Shown: positions 50,464-59,241, counted from the first letter of the stretch. The stretch: 64,000 bases of DNA from Bryobacterales bacterium (GCA_003170295.1 PNAJ01000144.1:3647-67646), one strand, 5' to 3'. The notes: generated from the letters alone by a model not told the origin. Numbers and translations are program-made.

Positions 50464-50573
50464 ATGTGGGGCGGTCCCCCTGGACCGCTGCGGACGCCCT
50501 CGTCGGCTTCCGGTTTGAGTTCGTTGTCAGAGCCGGCTGGGGGGCCGGCTGCGGACCAGGGGTCCGCCCCACG
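50464..50573. repeat. Inverted pair of family A repeats
   Basis: TGTGGGGCGGTCCCCCTGGA (50465 onward) and, inverted, GCGGACCAGGGGTCCGCCCC (50551 onward) form a ~110-bp imperfect palindrome starting seven bases past the stop of the Asp-box gene. It could fold into a large terminator-like hairpin. The rest of this 435-bp gap (to 50893) holds a small AGCCC/GGGCT hairpin near 50608, a G-rich tract and one doubtful short frame. Confidence 0.65.
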
Positions 50574-50656
50574 GCGACAAAATGCCACGCAATCAGGATT
50601 CTTAACAGCCCCTTAGAGGGCTCAAGGAACTCGGTTGGGAGGGAAACAGGGGTTTT

Positions 50657-50836
50657 TTAGAGGGTAGGGGTGGGGAAAAAATTGAGGGGGTTTGTGTGAG
50701 GGGCAACCATGGTTCCTTGAGCACTCATCTTGTTGGTCACGCCATACTCAAGAGCAATCTTCGTGCCAAGCTCGCAACTCATTGATTTCCCGATTTGGCT
50801 CTCCGGCAGGTTCCGGTTTGGGTGCCAATGTGACAT
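50657..50836 (-). CDS. Candidate 59-residue protein, doubtful
   Basis: ATG at 50834-50836 with GAGG four bases upstream, reading MSHWHPNRNLPESQIGKSMS, then ELGTKIALEYGVTNKMSAQ and a Pro/Thr-rich tail. It follows the TolC-like gene on the same strand. Nothing in it is recognised; low-complexity DNA at its 3' end argues for caution. Confidence 0.28.
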   Translation of the reverse strand: MSHWHPNRNLPESQIGKSMSCELGTKIALEYGVTNKMSAQGTMVAPHTNPLNFFPTPTL

Positions 50837-50893
50837 ACACCTCAGAAAGACTTACCGGCAAAACCAGCGCGTTTTACCGGCCGCGTTCCACCA

Positions 50894-52819
50894 CTACTTG
50901 TTGTTTTCGACCACGGGAAGAGCGCTGGGCGATTTCGATACCCGGCCCTTCTTCGCTTCGTCGATCTCGATGTTATAGACGTCGAGCGCCCGTCCGGTCG
51001 CTACGTCGAGCTGCAAGCGGGCCTGGATGTAAACGGCCTCCGCGACGACTTCGGTGCCGCCGGCCGTCGCCAGATCGCGCTGTGCCTGAATAACGAGAAA
51101 TGGTGTCGATGCGCCGACAGCGTACTTCTTCTGTTCCGCGTCGAGGGTCTGCTCCTGTAGAATCCGGCTTTTCACGGCGGCGGCGTATTGGGCGCGCGCC
51201 TGATTCACGGCGATCGTCGCATTCTGCACATCCACATGAATCTGGTTGATCAGCCGCTGGACGCTCAGCTCGTTTTGGCGCAAATTGACCGAGGCCGTGG
51301 CGTAGTTGGCCTGTGCATTGCGGTTGCGGAGAGGGATGCTCAACTGGACGCCGACCGTATAGTTCGGAAAATTGCGCCCGAACAACTGTCCCAGCACGTT
51401 ATCGTAGCCGCCTACGAAATACGGGTTCTGATTGCTGGCAAAAGGCGTTGTGGCGCCTGGGACCGGCAGCGTGTTCCGGGATCCCGACAGACCGCTGTTG
51501 CGCAGGTCCGCGAAGGCGCTCAAGGTCGGGAGCATCTGACTGCGGGTACCCGTCAACGCGATTTTCTCATTTTCAAGTTGGAGGCGGCTCTGCTGCAACT
51601 CCGGACGGTTGTCGAGCGCGCTCGCGACGAGGTCCTGAATCGGCTCGACTTTCTCGACGGCGGGAACCTTAATCCGGTCGGTGGGCACGATGCTCGCCGC
51701 GGCGACGGCCGCATTGGCCAGTCCATTCCGGCTCAGCGCGTTTTTGAGGATGGTCTCCTGCTGCAGGACGACGGTTTGCGAGCTCACCAGCGCCTGCTCG
51801 TCCGCCGCCACTTCCGCTTCGGCGCGAACAATCTCGATCGGCGCCAGTGTTCCGACCTCCACCTGTTTCTTGTTATCGCTATAGAGCTTTTGGGCGAGCG
51901 CGAGCGCCTTGCGCTTCACCTCGACATCCTCATTGGCGCTCACCAGCAGCCAGTATGCCTGCACGATGGTCTGCACGGTGACGGTCACCTGTTGCTTAAA
52001 CACGATATCGGCCGCGCGTAGATTGTTCTTCGCCACGCGGATGGTCCGGTTGTTGACCGCCAGGCCGAAGCCTTGCAGCAGCGGCTGCGATACAGAGAGA
52101 TCCAGGAACGCGGTGGTCACCGGATTGAAGAGGTTCAAATAGGAGTTCTGTTCGGAGAAGGTATTGTTATAGCTCAGCGTGGCGGAGCCGCCGGTCACGA
52201 AGTTTTCCTGCACATTGAAGTTCGCGAGCTTGTTGGTCGAAACCAGGGACGTGGTGCCGGTGGTCACCGTGTTCTGCTGCGGCAACGTGATGTGGCCCCA
52301 TTGAATGGTGCTGTTGATAGTCGGGTCAAACCCGTTCGGATTGGGGGATGGCCCGCCGCCGATGCCGCCGCCACCGCCGAGGCCGATGAAGCTTTGTACT
52401 CCGCCAGCGCTGAGTCCAGTGGGGCCGGCCGAGGTCGAAGTGGAAATGCCCTGCGTCGAATTGCCTGCCTGCGCGCGCAACAAATCCGCTTCCGCCAGGG
52501 GGAACAAATAGCGCTCGACTTCGATGTCGATATTATTTTCGAGCGCGAGTGCGACGGCGTCCTGCAACGACAAATAGAGTTTGCCGCCGCGCAGCAGCGA
52601 GGAGAGGCGCACGCTGTTCGATACGTTGACGGGCGGCACCACTTTGGGTTCGTAGGGACGCGTCGCGTTGGAATACCAGTGCGGGCGGCTGGAATCGATC
52701 TGCGGCGTTTGCGACTTGGTGGTTTCCGGGACTTCGATTTTCGGAGGCTGTTGGGCGAAACTCTGCGTCGCGGTGAGGAAGACGCAGAAGTGCGCAAGGA
52801 TGGACTGAACTTGTTTCAT
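50894..52819 (-). CDS. TolC-like outer-membrane efflux protein
   Basis: Outer-membrane channel of type I secretion or RND efflux systems. Signal peptide (ILAHFCVFLTATQSFAQ). Two OEP-type repeats of long coiled helices are visible: LYLSLQDAVALALENNIDIE ... QTIVQAYWLLVSANEDVEVK and NRPELQQSRLQLENEKIALT ... SVQRLINQIHVDVQNATIAV. A Gly-rich insertion lies near residues 145-165. 641 residues, longer than E. coli TolC because of N- and C-terminal extensions. No pump genes are adjacent. Confidence 0.87.
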   Translation of the reverse strand: MKQVQSILAHFCVFLTATQSFAQQPPKIEVPETTKSQTPQIDSSRPHWYSNATRPYEPKVVPPVNVSNSVRLSSLLRGGKLYLSLQDAVALALENNIDIEVERYLFPLAEADLLRAQAGNSTQGISTSTSAGPTGLSAGGVQSFIGLGGGGGIGGGPSPNPNGFDPTINSTIQWGHITLPQQNTVTTGTTSLVSTNKLANFNVQENFVTGGSATLSYNNTFSEQNSYLNLFNPVTTAFLDLSVSQPLLQGFGLAVNNRTIRVAKNNLRAADIVFKQQVTVTVQTIVQAYWLLVSANEDVEVKRKALALAQKLYSDNKKQVEVGTLAPIEIVRAEAEVAADEQALVSSQTVVLQQETILKNALSRNGLANAAVAAASIVPTDRIKVPAVEKVEPIQDLVASALDNRPELQQSRLQLENEKIALTGTRSQMLPTLSAFADLRNSGLSGSRNTLPVPGATTPFASNQNPYFVGGYDNVLGQLFGRNFPNYTVGVQLSIPLRNRNAQANYATASVNLRQNELSVQRLINQIHVDVQNATIAVNQARAQYAAAVKSRILQEQTLDAEQKKYAVGASTPFLVIQAQRDLATAGGTEVVAEAVYIQARLQLDVATGRALDVYNIEIDEAKKGRVSKSPSALPVVENNK

Positions 52820-52957
52820 TTGCTTCCTTAAAATACGGAATTTGCGGGGCGATTGTTACAGGTTACCATTGCCTGTAGAGTACCCGAGCTTGCTGAGCCC
52901 TCCATCGGGAAACCGGCAAACGGCGAAAAACGGCGGACGAGCGGCAATGCCGCGTCT

Positions 52958-53009
52958 CTCCGCTCCCTGACGGTCGCGGTTCAGGTAGAGCCGCCCCGCA
53001 AACGGGCGG
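52958..53009. repeat. Family B half-repeat plus hairpin downstream of lspA
   Basis: CTCCGCTCCCTGACGGTCGC is the left half of family B; the right half is replaced by a hairpin CCGCCC-CGCAAAC-GGGCGG (52991-53009). It lies 8 bp beyond the lspA stop and could act as the terminator of ileS-lspA. Confidence 0.6.
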
Positions 53010-53016
53010 ACAGACG

Positions 53017-53496
53017 CTATTTCCCGCGGTTGTTCCACAAATCGATCAGCAGCAGGCACGCGCCCACCGTGATCGCGCTATCGGCCGCGTTGAAGCTCGG
53101 GAATTCGTAGCTGCCGAAGAAGAATTGCAGAAAATCGGTCACCGTGCCTCGAAACAATCGATCGAACATATTGCCCGCCGCGCCTCCGAATACCAGCGCG
53201 AGCGCGATTTCGAGCAGAGCCGACTTTTTCACGCTGGGCCGGAACAGCATGCCGCCGATAATCGCCATCACCGCGAGCGAGACGCCTACCAGCAGCACCT
53301 TGCGCCATTGGCTGGTCGATTCCGAAAGGAATCCGAACGCCGCGCCAGGATTTTCCGCATGCACGATGTTGAAGAATCCGGCGATGACCGGCTTGGTATC
53401 CCACGACGCAAAATTTCGTTGGATATAGAGCTTGGTGATGCGGTCGAGGATCGCAACACCGGCGATGATCGCGAGGGAGCGAACGCGGGAGTTCAT
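53017..53496 (-). CDS. lspA: Lipoprotein signal peptidase
   Basis: Cleaves prolipoprotein signal peptides. Started at ATG 53494-53496, overlapping the ileS stop by four bases (ATGA). Four membrane segments and both catalytic Asp motifs are present: GGAAGNMFDRLFRGTVTDFL and FPSFNAADSAITVG. HAENPGAAFGFLSES is also conserved. 159 residues. The ileS-lspA pairing is widespread. The product of lspA feeds the Lnt step encoded at 18694-20139. Confidence 0.94.
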   Translation of the reverse strand: MNSRVRSLAIIAGVAILDRITKLYIQRNFASWDTKPVIAGFFNIVHAENPGAAFGFLSESTSQWRKVLLVGVSLAVMAIIGGMLFRPSVKKSALLEIALALVFGGAAGNMFDRLFRGTVTDFLQFFFGSYEFPSFNAADSAITVGACLLLIDLWNNRGK

Positions 53497-56282
53497 TCCG
53501 GAGTTTCCACAATGCCCATTTCCGTGAGGGCGGCCCGGCATACCGCGCAGACCTGTGCGCCTTCCTCCGCCGTGTATTTCCAGCAGCGCTCGCATTTCGC
53601 GCCGGTGGCTTTGAGGACGCAGTCGGAGGGGCCGAACTCGACTTGGGAGACGACGAAGAGCGACGGAAGATCGGCGAAATATTCTTCGAGAACCGGCTCT
53701 TTGATGAGCGTGATTTTTGCTTCCAAAGGCGAGCCAATTTCTTTTGCCTGGCGCGCCGTTTCGAGCATCTTCAGGACGCGCTCGCGAACGGCCAGGATCT
53801 GGTCCCATTTTTCGAGCTTCGCGGCATCCAAGCCGCCAGCCAATTCCTCCGGCTCCGGCAAATGCGCCAGGTGGACACTATCGGGCGCGCCCACGGGCCG
53901 GGCCGTGTACGACCACACTTCTTCAGCCGTGAAGGAAAGCAGCGGCGCGAGAAGCCGCGTCAGCGCGTAGTGAATTTTGTAGACCGCGGTCTGCCCGCTG
54001 CGGCGCGCATGGCTTTTCGTCGCCGACGTATACAGACGGTCGCGCAGAATCTCGAAATAGACAGAACTCAGGTCCGCGGCGGCGAAATCGTACACCGCGC
54101 GATAGACCTTGTGAAATTCGAGCGTCGTGTAAGACGCGCGGCACTTGCGCACCAGTTCTTCGGCGCGCGCGAGAATCCAACGGTCGAGCTCCAGCATTTC
54201 GGCGGGCGGAATCGCGTCGACGACGGGGTCGAAATCCTCCAGATTGCCGAGCGCGTACTTGAACGTGTTGCGCAGTTTGCGATACGCCTCGACCAGCCGG
54301 TCGATGATGGTTTGCGACAGCCGCACATCCTCGGTGAAGTCGACCGACGCGGTCCAGAGGCGCAACAGATCAGCGCCATGCTGTTTGATGAAAACCTCGG
54401 GCTCGACCGCGTTACCTTTCGATTTGTGCATCGCGTGCCCGTCGCCATCGAGCGTCCATCCGGCGGTGGCGGACGCGCGATAGGGCGACGAACCCTTCAA
54501 AGCCACGGCAATCAGCAACGAGCTTTGGAACCAGCCCCGATATTGATCGCCTCCTTCGAGATACATGTCGGACGGCCAGGGCAGATTATTCTCGGGCGTC
54601 AGCACGGCGAGATGGCTCGCACCGGAGTCGAACCAGACATCTAGAATGTCACTTTCTTTCCGGAACGATGCGGCTCCGCACTTGGAGCACGTCGTTTGAT
54701 CGCCGATCAGCTCCGCGGCGGTCTTGGTATACCAGACGTCGGCGGTATGCTGGCGGAACTGCTCCACCACGCGATTCAGAATTTTGGAATCAGTGAGCGG
54801 CTCATTGCACGCTTCGCAATAAAATACCGTGATCGGGACGCCCCAAACGCGCTGCCGAGAGATGCACCAATCCGGACGCGTCGCGATCATGTTGTGCATG
54901 CGCTCTTCGCCCGAAGCCGGTGTCCAATGGACACTTTTCACCGCGGCCAGCGCATTCGCACGCAGATTATTTCGATCCATCCCGACGAACCATTGCTCGG
55001 TGGCTCGAAAAATCGTAGGCCGGTGGCAGCGCCAGCAGTGCGGATAGCTGTGGCTGATCACGCGCGTCGCGGCCAAAGCGCCGGCGTGCTTCAGAAGCTC
55101 GATGACGATCGCATTGCCTTCCCAGACCGTTTTACCGATCAATTCCTCAGGCAAAGTTCCCGCAGCGCCTTCGGCTTGAAAAAACCGACCCGCCGCGTCG
55201 ACCGGACAGTACACATTCAGCCCGTTCGCGCGGCCCACCACGTAATCGTCCGCGCCATGACCGGGCGCGGTGTGGACGGCTCCAGTGCCCTGTTCGAGCG
55301 TGACATGATCGCCGAGAATGCCGATGGAATCGCGCTCTAAAAACGGGTGCCGGAAGATCGTATGGTCCATTTTTTCGCCGGGAAAAGTCGCGAGCAGAAC
55401 AGGTGCCTGCCAGTCGCACGCCTCGGCAGTGGCGTTCACCAAATCCTCCGCGACTATGTAAACATCTCCATTATTTTCAATTGCTGAGTAGGAAAACTTC
55501 GGGTGATAGGCGATGGCCAGATTGGCCGGAATCGTCCATGGTGTAGTGGTCCAGATGAGCCCGAACACGCGTTTACCGGCCAGCGCAGGATCGATCCTGG
55601 CAGGGTCCGAAGTGAGCGCGAACTTCACCCAGATCGAAGGGCTCGAATGGTCGGCATATTCGACCTCCGCCTCGGCGAGCGCGGTCCGATCGTAGATGCA
55701 CCAGTTGACCGGCTTGAGGCCCTTATATACAAATCCCTGGTCGAGAAAATCGACGAACGCCTGCGCGATCACCGCCTCATATTGGGCGCTCATCGTCAGG
55801 TACGGATCGTCCCAACGCCCCAGCACTCCCAGCCGGATGAAGTCCTTGCGTTGCAGATCGACGTATTTTTGCGCGTATTTGCGGCAAGCGGCGCGAATCT
55901 GGCTCTGGGTCATGCTGGCCTTTTTCGACCCGAGCTCGTTATCGATTTTGTTCTCGATCGGCAGTCCGTGACAGTCCCAACCAGGGACATAAGGCGAGTC
56001 GTAACCCTCCATTGTCTTCAGCTTGACGACAAAATCCTTAAGGATTTTGTTAAACGCAGTCCCCAGGTGGATATTCCCGTTGGCGTAGGGAGGCCCGTCG
56101 TGCAGAATGTACTCCGGGCGGCCTTTTCGATCGGCTCGAATGCGCTCGTAAAGATTCGATTCCTTCCATTGCGCAAGCAATTTCGGCTCCAGCGCGCCGA
56201 GATTCGCCTTCATTGGAAAGGCGGTGCGGGGAAGATGGACAGTCTTCTTCAAGTCGTCGTAAGGCATCGGGTATTTACTCAT
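53493..56282 (-). CDS. ileS: Isoleucyl-tRNA synthetase
   Basis: Class I synthetase. Started at ATG 56280-56282 (MSKYPMPYDDLKKTVHLPRT). The HIGH motif appears as PPYANGNIHLGTAFNK, and the KMSKS loop as HAMHKSKGNAVEPE. The editing domain includes TTPWTIPANLAIAYH and GADDYVVGRANGL. A C-terminal zinc finger (CERCWKY ... CAVCRAAL) marks the bacterial form. 929 residues. No T-box leader is visible in the 180 bp before it. Confidence 0.95.
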   Translation of the reverse strand: MSKYPMPYDDLKKTVHLPRTAFPMKANLGALEPKLLAQWKESNLYERIRADRKGRPEYILHDGPPYANGNIHLGTAFNKILKDFVVKLKTMEGYDSPYVPGWDCHGLPIENKIDNELGSKKASMTQSQIRAACRKYAQKYVDLQRKDFIRLGVLGRWDDPYLTMSAQYEAVIAQAFVDFLDQGFVYKGLKPVNWCIYDRTALAEAEVEYADHSSPSIWVKFALTSDPARIDPALAGKRVFGLIWTTTPWTIPANLAIAYHPKFSYSAIENNGDVYIVAEDLVNATAEACDWQAPVLLATFPGEKMDHTIFRHPFLERDSIGILGDHVTLEQGTGAVHTAPGHGADDYVVGRANGLNVYCPVDAAGRFFQAEGAAGTLPEELIGKTVWEGNAIVIELLKHAGALAATRVISHSYPHCWRCHRPTIFRATEQWFVGMDRNNLRANALAAVKSVHWTPASGEERMHNMIATRPDWCISRQRVWGVPITVFYCEACNEPLTDSKILNRVVEQFRQHTADVWYTKTAAELIGDQTTCSKCGAASFRKESDILDVWFDSGASHLAVLTPENNLPWPSDMYLEGGDQYRGWFQSSLLIAVALKGSSPYRASATAGWTLDGDGHAMHKSKGNAVEPEVFIKQHGADLLRLWTASVDFTEDVRLSQTIIDRLVEAYRKLRNTFKYALGNLEDFDPVVDAIPPAEMLELDRWILARAEELVRKCRASYTTLEFHKVYRAVYDFAAADLSSVYFEILRDRLYTSATKSHARRSGQTAVYKIHYALTRLLAPLLSFTAEEVWSYTARPVGAPDSVHLAHLPEPEELAGGLDAAKLEKWDQILAVRERVLKMLETARQAKEIGSPLEAKITLIKEPVLEEYFADLPSLFVVSQVEFGPSDCVLKATGAKCERCWKYTAEEGAQVCAVCRAALTEMGIVETPE

Positions 56283-56364
56283 CGTAACCGATTCCGAGAA
56301 CGCTCTTAAAAAGCCACTTGGAATCAATGATCTGGATTAGATGATCGAAAGACGCACTTTGTTG

Positions 56365-56393
56365 TTGACAGAAGATTAAGTTCAGATTAAGAT
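56365..56393 (+). promoter_or_regulatory. Sigma-70-type promoter of the carD-like gene
   Basis: TTGACA (56365-56370), a 17-bp spacer and TAAGAT (56388-56393). It would give a leader of about 65 nt before the GTG at 56465. Confidence 0.65.
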
Positions 56394-56464
56394 GCTCTTT
56401 CCCTACTCCCTTTGGAGAATGGGGAGACTATCGTGCGGAGACCAGCAGGTCCAAGGAGTGCGCG

Positions 56465-56986
56465 GTGCATCCGAGCTTGACCTTTCACATCGGAGAAAAG
56501 GTTGTTTACCCCAACCATGGGGTCGCGACCATCGAGAATATCAGCAGCCGGGCATTCGCCGGGCATTTCGAACGATTCTACCTGCTAAAGCTCACCTACA
56601 CCAGCATGACGGTGATGGTACCCTTTTCCCACGTGGAGGATCTGCGTCTTCGCAAAGTGACGCGGAATGGCGAGGTGTCGCGGGTGATAAGTTTCCTTTC
56701 CGAGGGGCGCTGTCAGCGTCGTCAGGACTGGAAAGACCGGTTCAAGGAGAACAGCGAGAAAATGCAGGACGGCAGCCTGCTGGCGGTCGCGGAGGTCATG
56801 AAAGGCCTGCTGCTGCTGCAACTCGAAAAGCCTCTTTCGTTCCGCGAGAAGAAAATGCTGGACCGTTCCCGGCACATGCTGATTACGGAGTTTTCGACGT
56901 CGCGCGGCCTGAATGTGGCCGATGCTGCGGATCTGCTCGAAAAAGCCCTTAGCAAGGCACAGTTGAAGCTCCCCGAGCCCTTATAG
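56465..56986 (+). CDS. CarD-like transcription factor
   Basis: CarD proteins bind RNA polymerase beta and stabilise open promoter complexes, often at rRNA promoters. The N-terminal Tudor-like domain is typical: FHIGEKVVYPNHGVATIENI, FYLLKLTYTSMTVMVPFSHV. The helical C-terminal domain that contacts DNA follows (VISFLSEGRCQRRQDWKDRF ... LEKPLSFREKKMLDRSRHML). It starts with GTG after AAGGAG. 173 residues. Its own promoter is a good consensus. Confidence 0.9.
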   Translation: MHPSLTFHIGEKVVYPNHGVATIENISSRAFAGHFERFYLLKLTYTSMTVMVPFSHVEDLRLRKVTRNGEVSRVISFLSEGRCQRRQDWKDRFKENSEKMQDGSLLAVAEVMKGLLLLQLEKPLSFREKKMLDRSRHMLITEFSTSRGLNVADAADLLEKALSKAQLKLPEPL

Positions 56987-56990
56987 CGCC

Positions 56991-57269
56991 TTAATGTACG
57001 CGTTCCTGCACGCGCTTGCCGGTCCGTTCGCGATCGACGAGCTCATCGAAAATCGCTAAAACCTGCTTGCGGAAATGATAGACGCGATGAAACTTTTCGC
57101 GGACCTGCATTTCATTGCGATGGCGCTTCATCATCTTATCGAGGACCTTGCGGGGAACGTCGATATCGCGCCGCAGCGTCTCAGCGGAGTGACCACGCAG
57201 GAATAGCCCGTAGAACAGAGCCGCTTCGCGCTGCGGCGCTAAAGGGTCGATCTCTTCCTGGAATGCCAT
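56991..57269 (-). CDS. Small basic protein of unknown function
   Basis: 92 residues from ATG 57267-57269 (MAFQEEIDPLAPQREAALFY). A possible helix-turn-helix is seen in LRGHSAETLRRDIDVPRKVL, followed by DKMMKRHRNEM and a basic helix. I cannot name a family. It ends five bases from the carD-like gene, on the opposite strand. A good promoter precedes it, so it is probably expressed. Confidence 0.65.
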   Translation of the reverse strand: MAFQEEIDPLAPQREAALFYGLFLRGHSAETLRRDIDVPRKVLDKMMKRHRNEMQVREKFHRVYHFRKQVLAIFDELVDRERTGKRVQERVH

Positions 57270-57290
57270 GACGCGGACCACAAAAAATGC

Positions 57291-57319
57291 AGTATAAACC
57301 GCCAATCGGCATTCCGCAA
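57291..57319 (-). promoter_or_regulatory. Sigma-70-type promoter of the small basic protein gene
   Basis: On the minus strand TTGCGG (57314-57319), a 17-bp spacer and TATACT (57291-57296), about 22 bp before the ATG at 57269. Confidence 0.55.
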
Positions 57320-57336
57320 GGTACATAATAGTTTTC

Positions 57337-57657
57337 ATGAAACTAAGCCTGTTCTCAATGACTATTTTGGCGGCGGGGCTCGCCTCGGCCGAAACGTTCT
57401 CGGGCACTGTGGTCGACGTGATGTGCAAAAACAAGGATCTGGCCGGGCACACCCGCTCCTGCGCGATCGATTGCGCCAAGAGCGGATTCGGCTTGGTGCA
57501 GGCGGACGGAAAATTTCTCAAATTCGACGAAAGCGGGAACGCGCGCACGTTTTCGATGCTCAAAAAAAGCTCTAAAGATAAGGACTTGAAGGTCAAGGTG
57601 ACCGGCACTTTGGACGGCGAGGTCATCAAGGTGCAAGCGGTGGAACTGCTGCCGTAG
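57337..57657 (+). CDS. Small exported protein, unknown
   Basis: Signal peptide MKLSLFSMTILAAGLASA, then an 88-residue mature part with three cysteines (VDVMCKNKDLAGHTRSCAID, C near residue 50) and alternating beta-strands (GLVQADGKFLKFDESG, LKVKVTGTLDGEVIKVQAVE). The fold suggests a small OB-like barrel. I have seen similar sequences in Acidobacteria but cannot name a function. Confidence 0.7.
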   Translation: MKLSLFSMTILAAGLASAETFSGTVVDVMCKNKDLAGHTRSCAIDCAKSGFGLVQADGKFLKFDESGNARTFSMLKKSSKDKDLKVKVTGTLDGEVIKVQAVELLP

Positions 57658-57780
57658 CGTCTGTCCGCATGCTCACGCATGGCGGTTCCACAGGGGGCGC
57701 GAGCTTCAGCTTGCAGCGGCGGCTTCAGCCGTCGTCTTCCGGGCGCCCCCACGGAACCGCGACTGTCAGGGAGCGGACGG
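57658..57780. repeat. Composite repeat: family B interrupted by family C
   Basis: The ends (CTGTCCGCATGCTCACGCAT at the left, ACTGTCAGGGAGCGGACGG at the right) are the two halves of family B that are contiguous at 7318-7376. Between them lies a family C copy (57699-57731) flanked by GGGGGCGC and GCGCCCCC. This looks like one repeat inserted into another. The end overlaps the last codons of the gene at 57766. Confidence 0.75.
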
Positions 57781-58179
57781 GTGCACCGACCTTCGCAGCC
57801 GCGCCCAGGCGGGGAAAAGCGGTGGGTTTTCGAGCCACGTAGTCAGCCACAACAGATTCTCCTGCTTGCTTGTCCACTTGGCGTGATCCTTGGCCGTGAT
57901 CACCAGTTTCCGCACCGCCCGCCGATGCGCGGCGTCGCCCGATTCGTATTCGGCCAGAAGAGCGAGTAGCGTCGATTCCAGTTCTTCCAAATTCGACTGG
58001 CGGACTCCATCGACCATCGGCGCAAGAGGAACTCCGGAATCCCGAAAAAGCTTTCTGAGATAGCTCTCTGAAATGGGCTTGAGCTCCTCCGCCAGTTGCT
58101 CAAATTCCTCCGGACCGATGAGCGAGGGCTTTCTCCGTTCGATCCATTCCGCCAGCCTAGCCCGCTTTGTGCTTGGCAT
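57766..58179 (-). CDS. Hypothetical cytosolic protein
   Basis: 137 residues from ATG 58177-58179 (MPSTKRARLAEWIERRKPSL); no signal or membrane segment. Mostly helical (PEEFEQLAEELKPISESYLR, SNLEELESTLLALLAEYESG, HRRAVRKLVITAKDHAKWTS). I do not recognise a family. Its start is 23 bp inside mltG, so it is translated from that transcript. The final residues (VHPSAP) are encoded by repeat DNA, so the original C-terminus may have been altered. Confidence 0.65.
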   Translation of the reverse strand: MPSTKRARLAEWIERRKPSLIGPEEFEQLAEELKPISESYLRKLFRDSGVPLAPMVDGVRQSNLEELESTLLALLAEYESGDAAHRRAVRKLVITAKDHAKWTSKQENLLWLTTWLENPPLFPAWARLRRSVHPSAP

Positions 58180-59146
58180 GACGGTAGGCCGCGACCGCCT
58201 TCTCATGCGCGGCGCGCGTAGCGGAAAATACGTGGCCGCCACCTTCGGCCTTCGCCACGAAGAACAAATACTCGGTTTCGGCGGGATGGAGCGCCGCCTC
58301 GAGCGACGCGGCTCCGGGATTGGCGATGGGTCCGGGCGGCAGGCCCACGTTCTGATAGGTGTTGTACGGATTCTGGTTCAGCAGATCGGACTTGTGGATC
58401 ACGCCCGTGTACCGGTTGTCGAGCAGAGCGGCATAGATCGTGGTGGGGTCGCAATCGAGCCGCATGCCCTTCGCAATGCGATTGGCGAATACGCCCGCGA
58501 CGATCCTGCGCTCCTCGGCGACACCGGTCTCTTTTTCAACCAGGGAGGCGAGCGTCACCACCTGCAAAGCATCCTGTGAGGGAGCGAGCCTTTTCCACTG
58601 GTGTCGAAATTCAGTGGTCATCAAGTGGCACAATTCGACCGCGGTGGTCGAATGCGACAAGCGATAGGTGGACGGAAACAAAAATCCTTCGAGCGACGGC
58701 GCGCGCGGGGCTAGATCGCGAATCGAAGCCGGATTGGCCGAGGCCTTCATGAAATCGGCTGCGGAAATGGTTCCCGTCGCCGAAGCAAGCCGCGCGATGT
58801 CGAACCGGTTGCTGCCCTCCGGCACCGTGAGTTCGAAAAAATAGATGTCCCCGCGATGGATGCGGTCGAGCACGGCGAGAACGCTCGATGCCTGCGCGAA
58901 TCGATACTCGCCTGCCTGCAGCTTTGCGGAGGGATTCATAAGGCGCGCCATCCAGAGCTGCCAGGAGTAGCGGATGACGCCGGCCTCTTGGAGCGTGCGG
59001 GCGATCGAGGCGGTGCCGGAGCCGTGCTCGATGCGCACGAACGTTTCTCCGGGTGTCGAGAGGTAGGGCTGTCCGAGCGACCAGACCGCTCCGACAGCTG
59101 CGATCAAGCACAGGGCGACGAGGATCAGGGCGATTTTCTTCAACAC
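58157..59146 (-). CDS. mltG: Endolytic murein transglycosylase
   Basis: Cuts nascent peptidoglycan strands and ends their elongation. One transmembrane helix (ILVALCLIAAVGAVWSLG), a LysM-like part, then the YceG core with the catalytic Glu in LASLVEKETGVAEERRIVAG. NPYNTYQNVGLPPGPIANPG and YLFFVAKAEGGGHVFSAT are conserved. The start is GTG 59144-59146 or TTG 59141-59143; a longer frame to 59257 translates repeat DNA. Either start uses AGGGAG of the repeat as ribosome binding site. 329 residues. Confidence 0.9.
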   Translation of the reverse strand: MLKKIALILVALCLIAAVGAVWSLGQPYLSTPGETFVRIEHGSGTASIARTLQEAGVIRYSWQLWMARLMNPSAKLQAGEYRFAQASSVLAVLDRIHRGDIYFFELTVPEGSNRFDIARLASATGTISAADFMKASANPASIRDLAPRAPSLEGFLFPSTYRLSHSTTAVELCHLMTTEFRHQWKRLAPSQDALQVVTLASLVEKETGVAEERRIVAGVFANRIAKGMRLDCDPTTIYAALLDNRYTGVIHKSDLLNQNPYNTYQNVGLPPGPIANPGAASLEAALHPAETEYLFFVAKAEGGGHVFSATRAAHEKAVAAYRHAKHKAG

Positions 59147-59241
59147 CGCTCCCTGTGGTCGCGGCTCGCTAGAGAACTGTCTCGATCCCAACCACTGTTG
59201 CGATCCCGGCTCCCTACCGAGCCGTGACCATAGGGAGCGGT
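59145..59241. repeat. Inverted repeat of family B type between ruvX and mltG
   Basis: ACCGCTCCCTGTGGTCGCGG at 59145-59168 and its inverse at 59218-59241 match in 22 of 24 positions. It fills the whole gap between the ruvX stop and the mltG start and overlaps the latter by two bases. Confidence 0.7.

Noticed and set aside
50464-50573. CRISPR-like repeat pair
   Set aside because: Only two copies in inverted orientation with no regular spacers and no cas genes; it is the family A palindrome.
56283-56464. T-box or other leader for ileS
   Set aside because: No T-box specifier or TGG-type motif was seen, and the identifiable promoter there points toward the carD-like gene.
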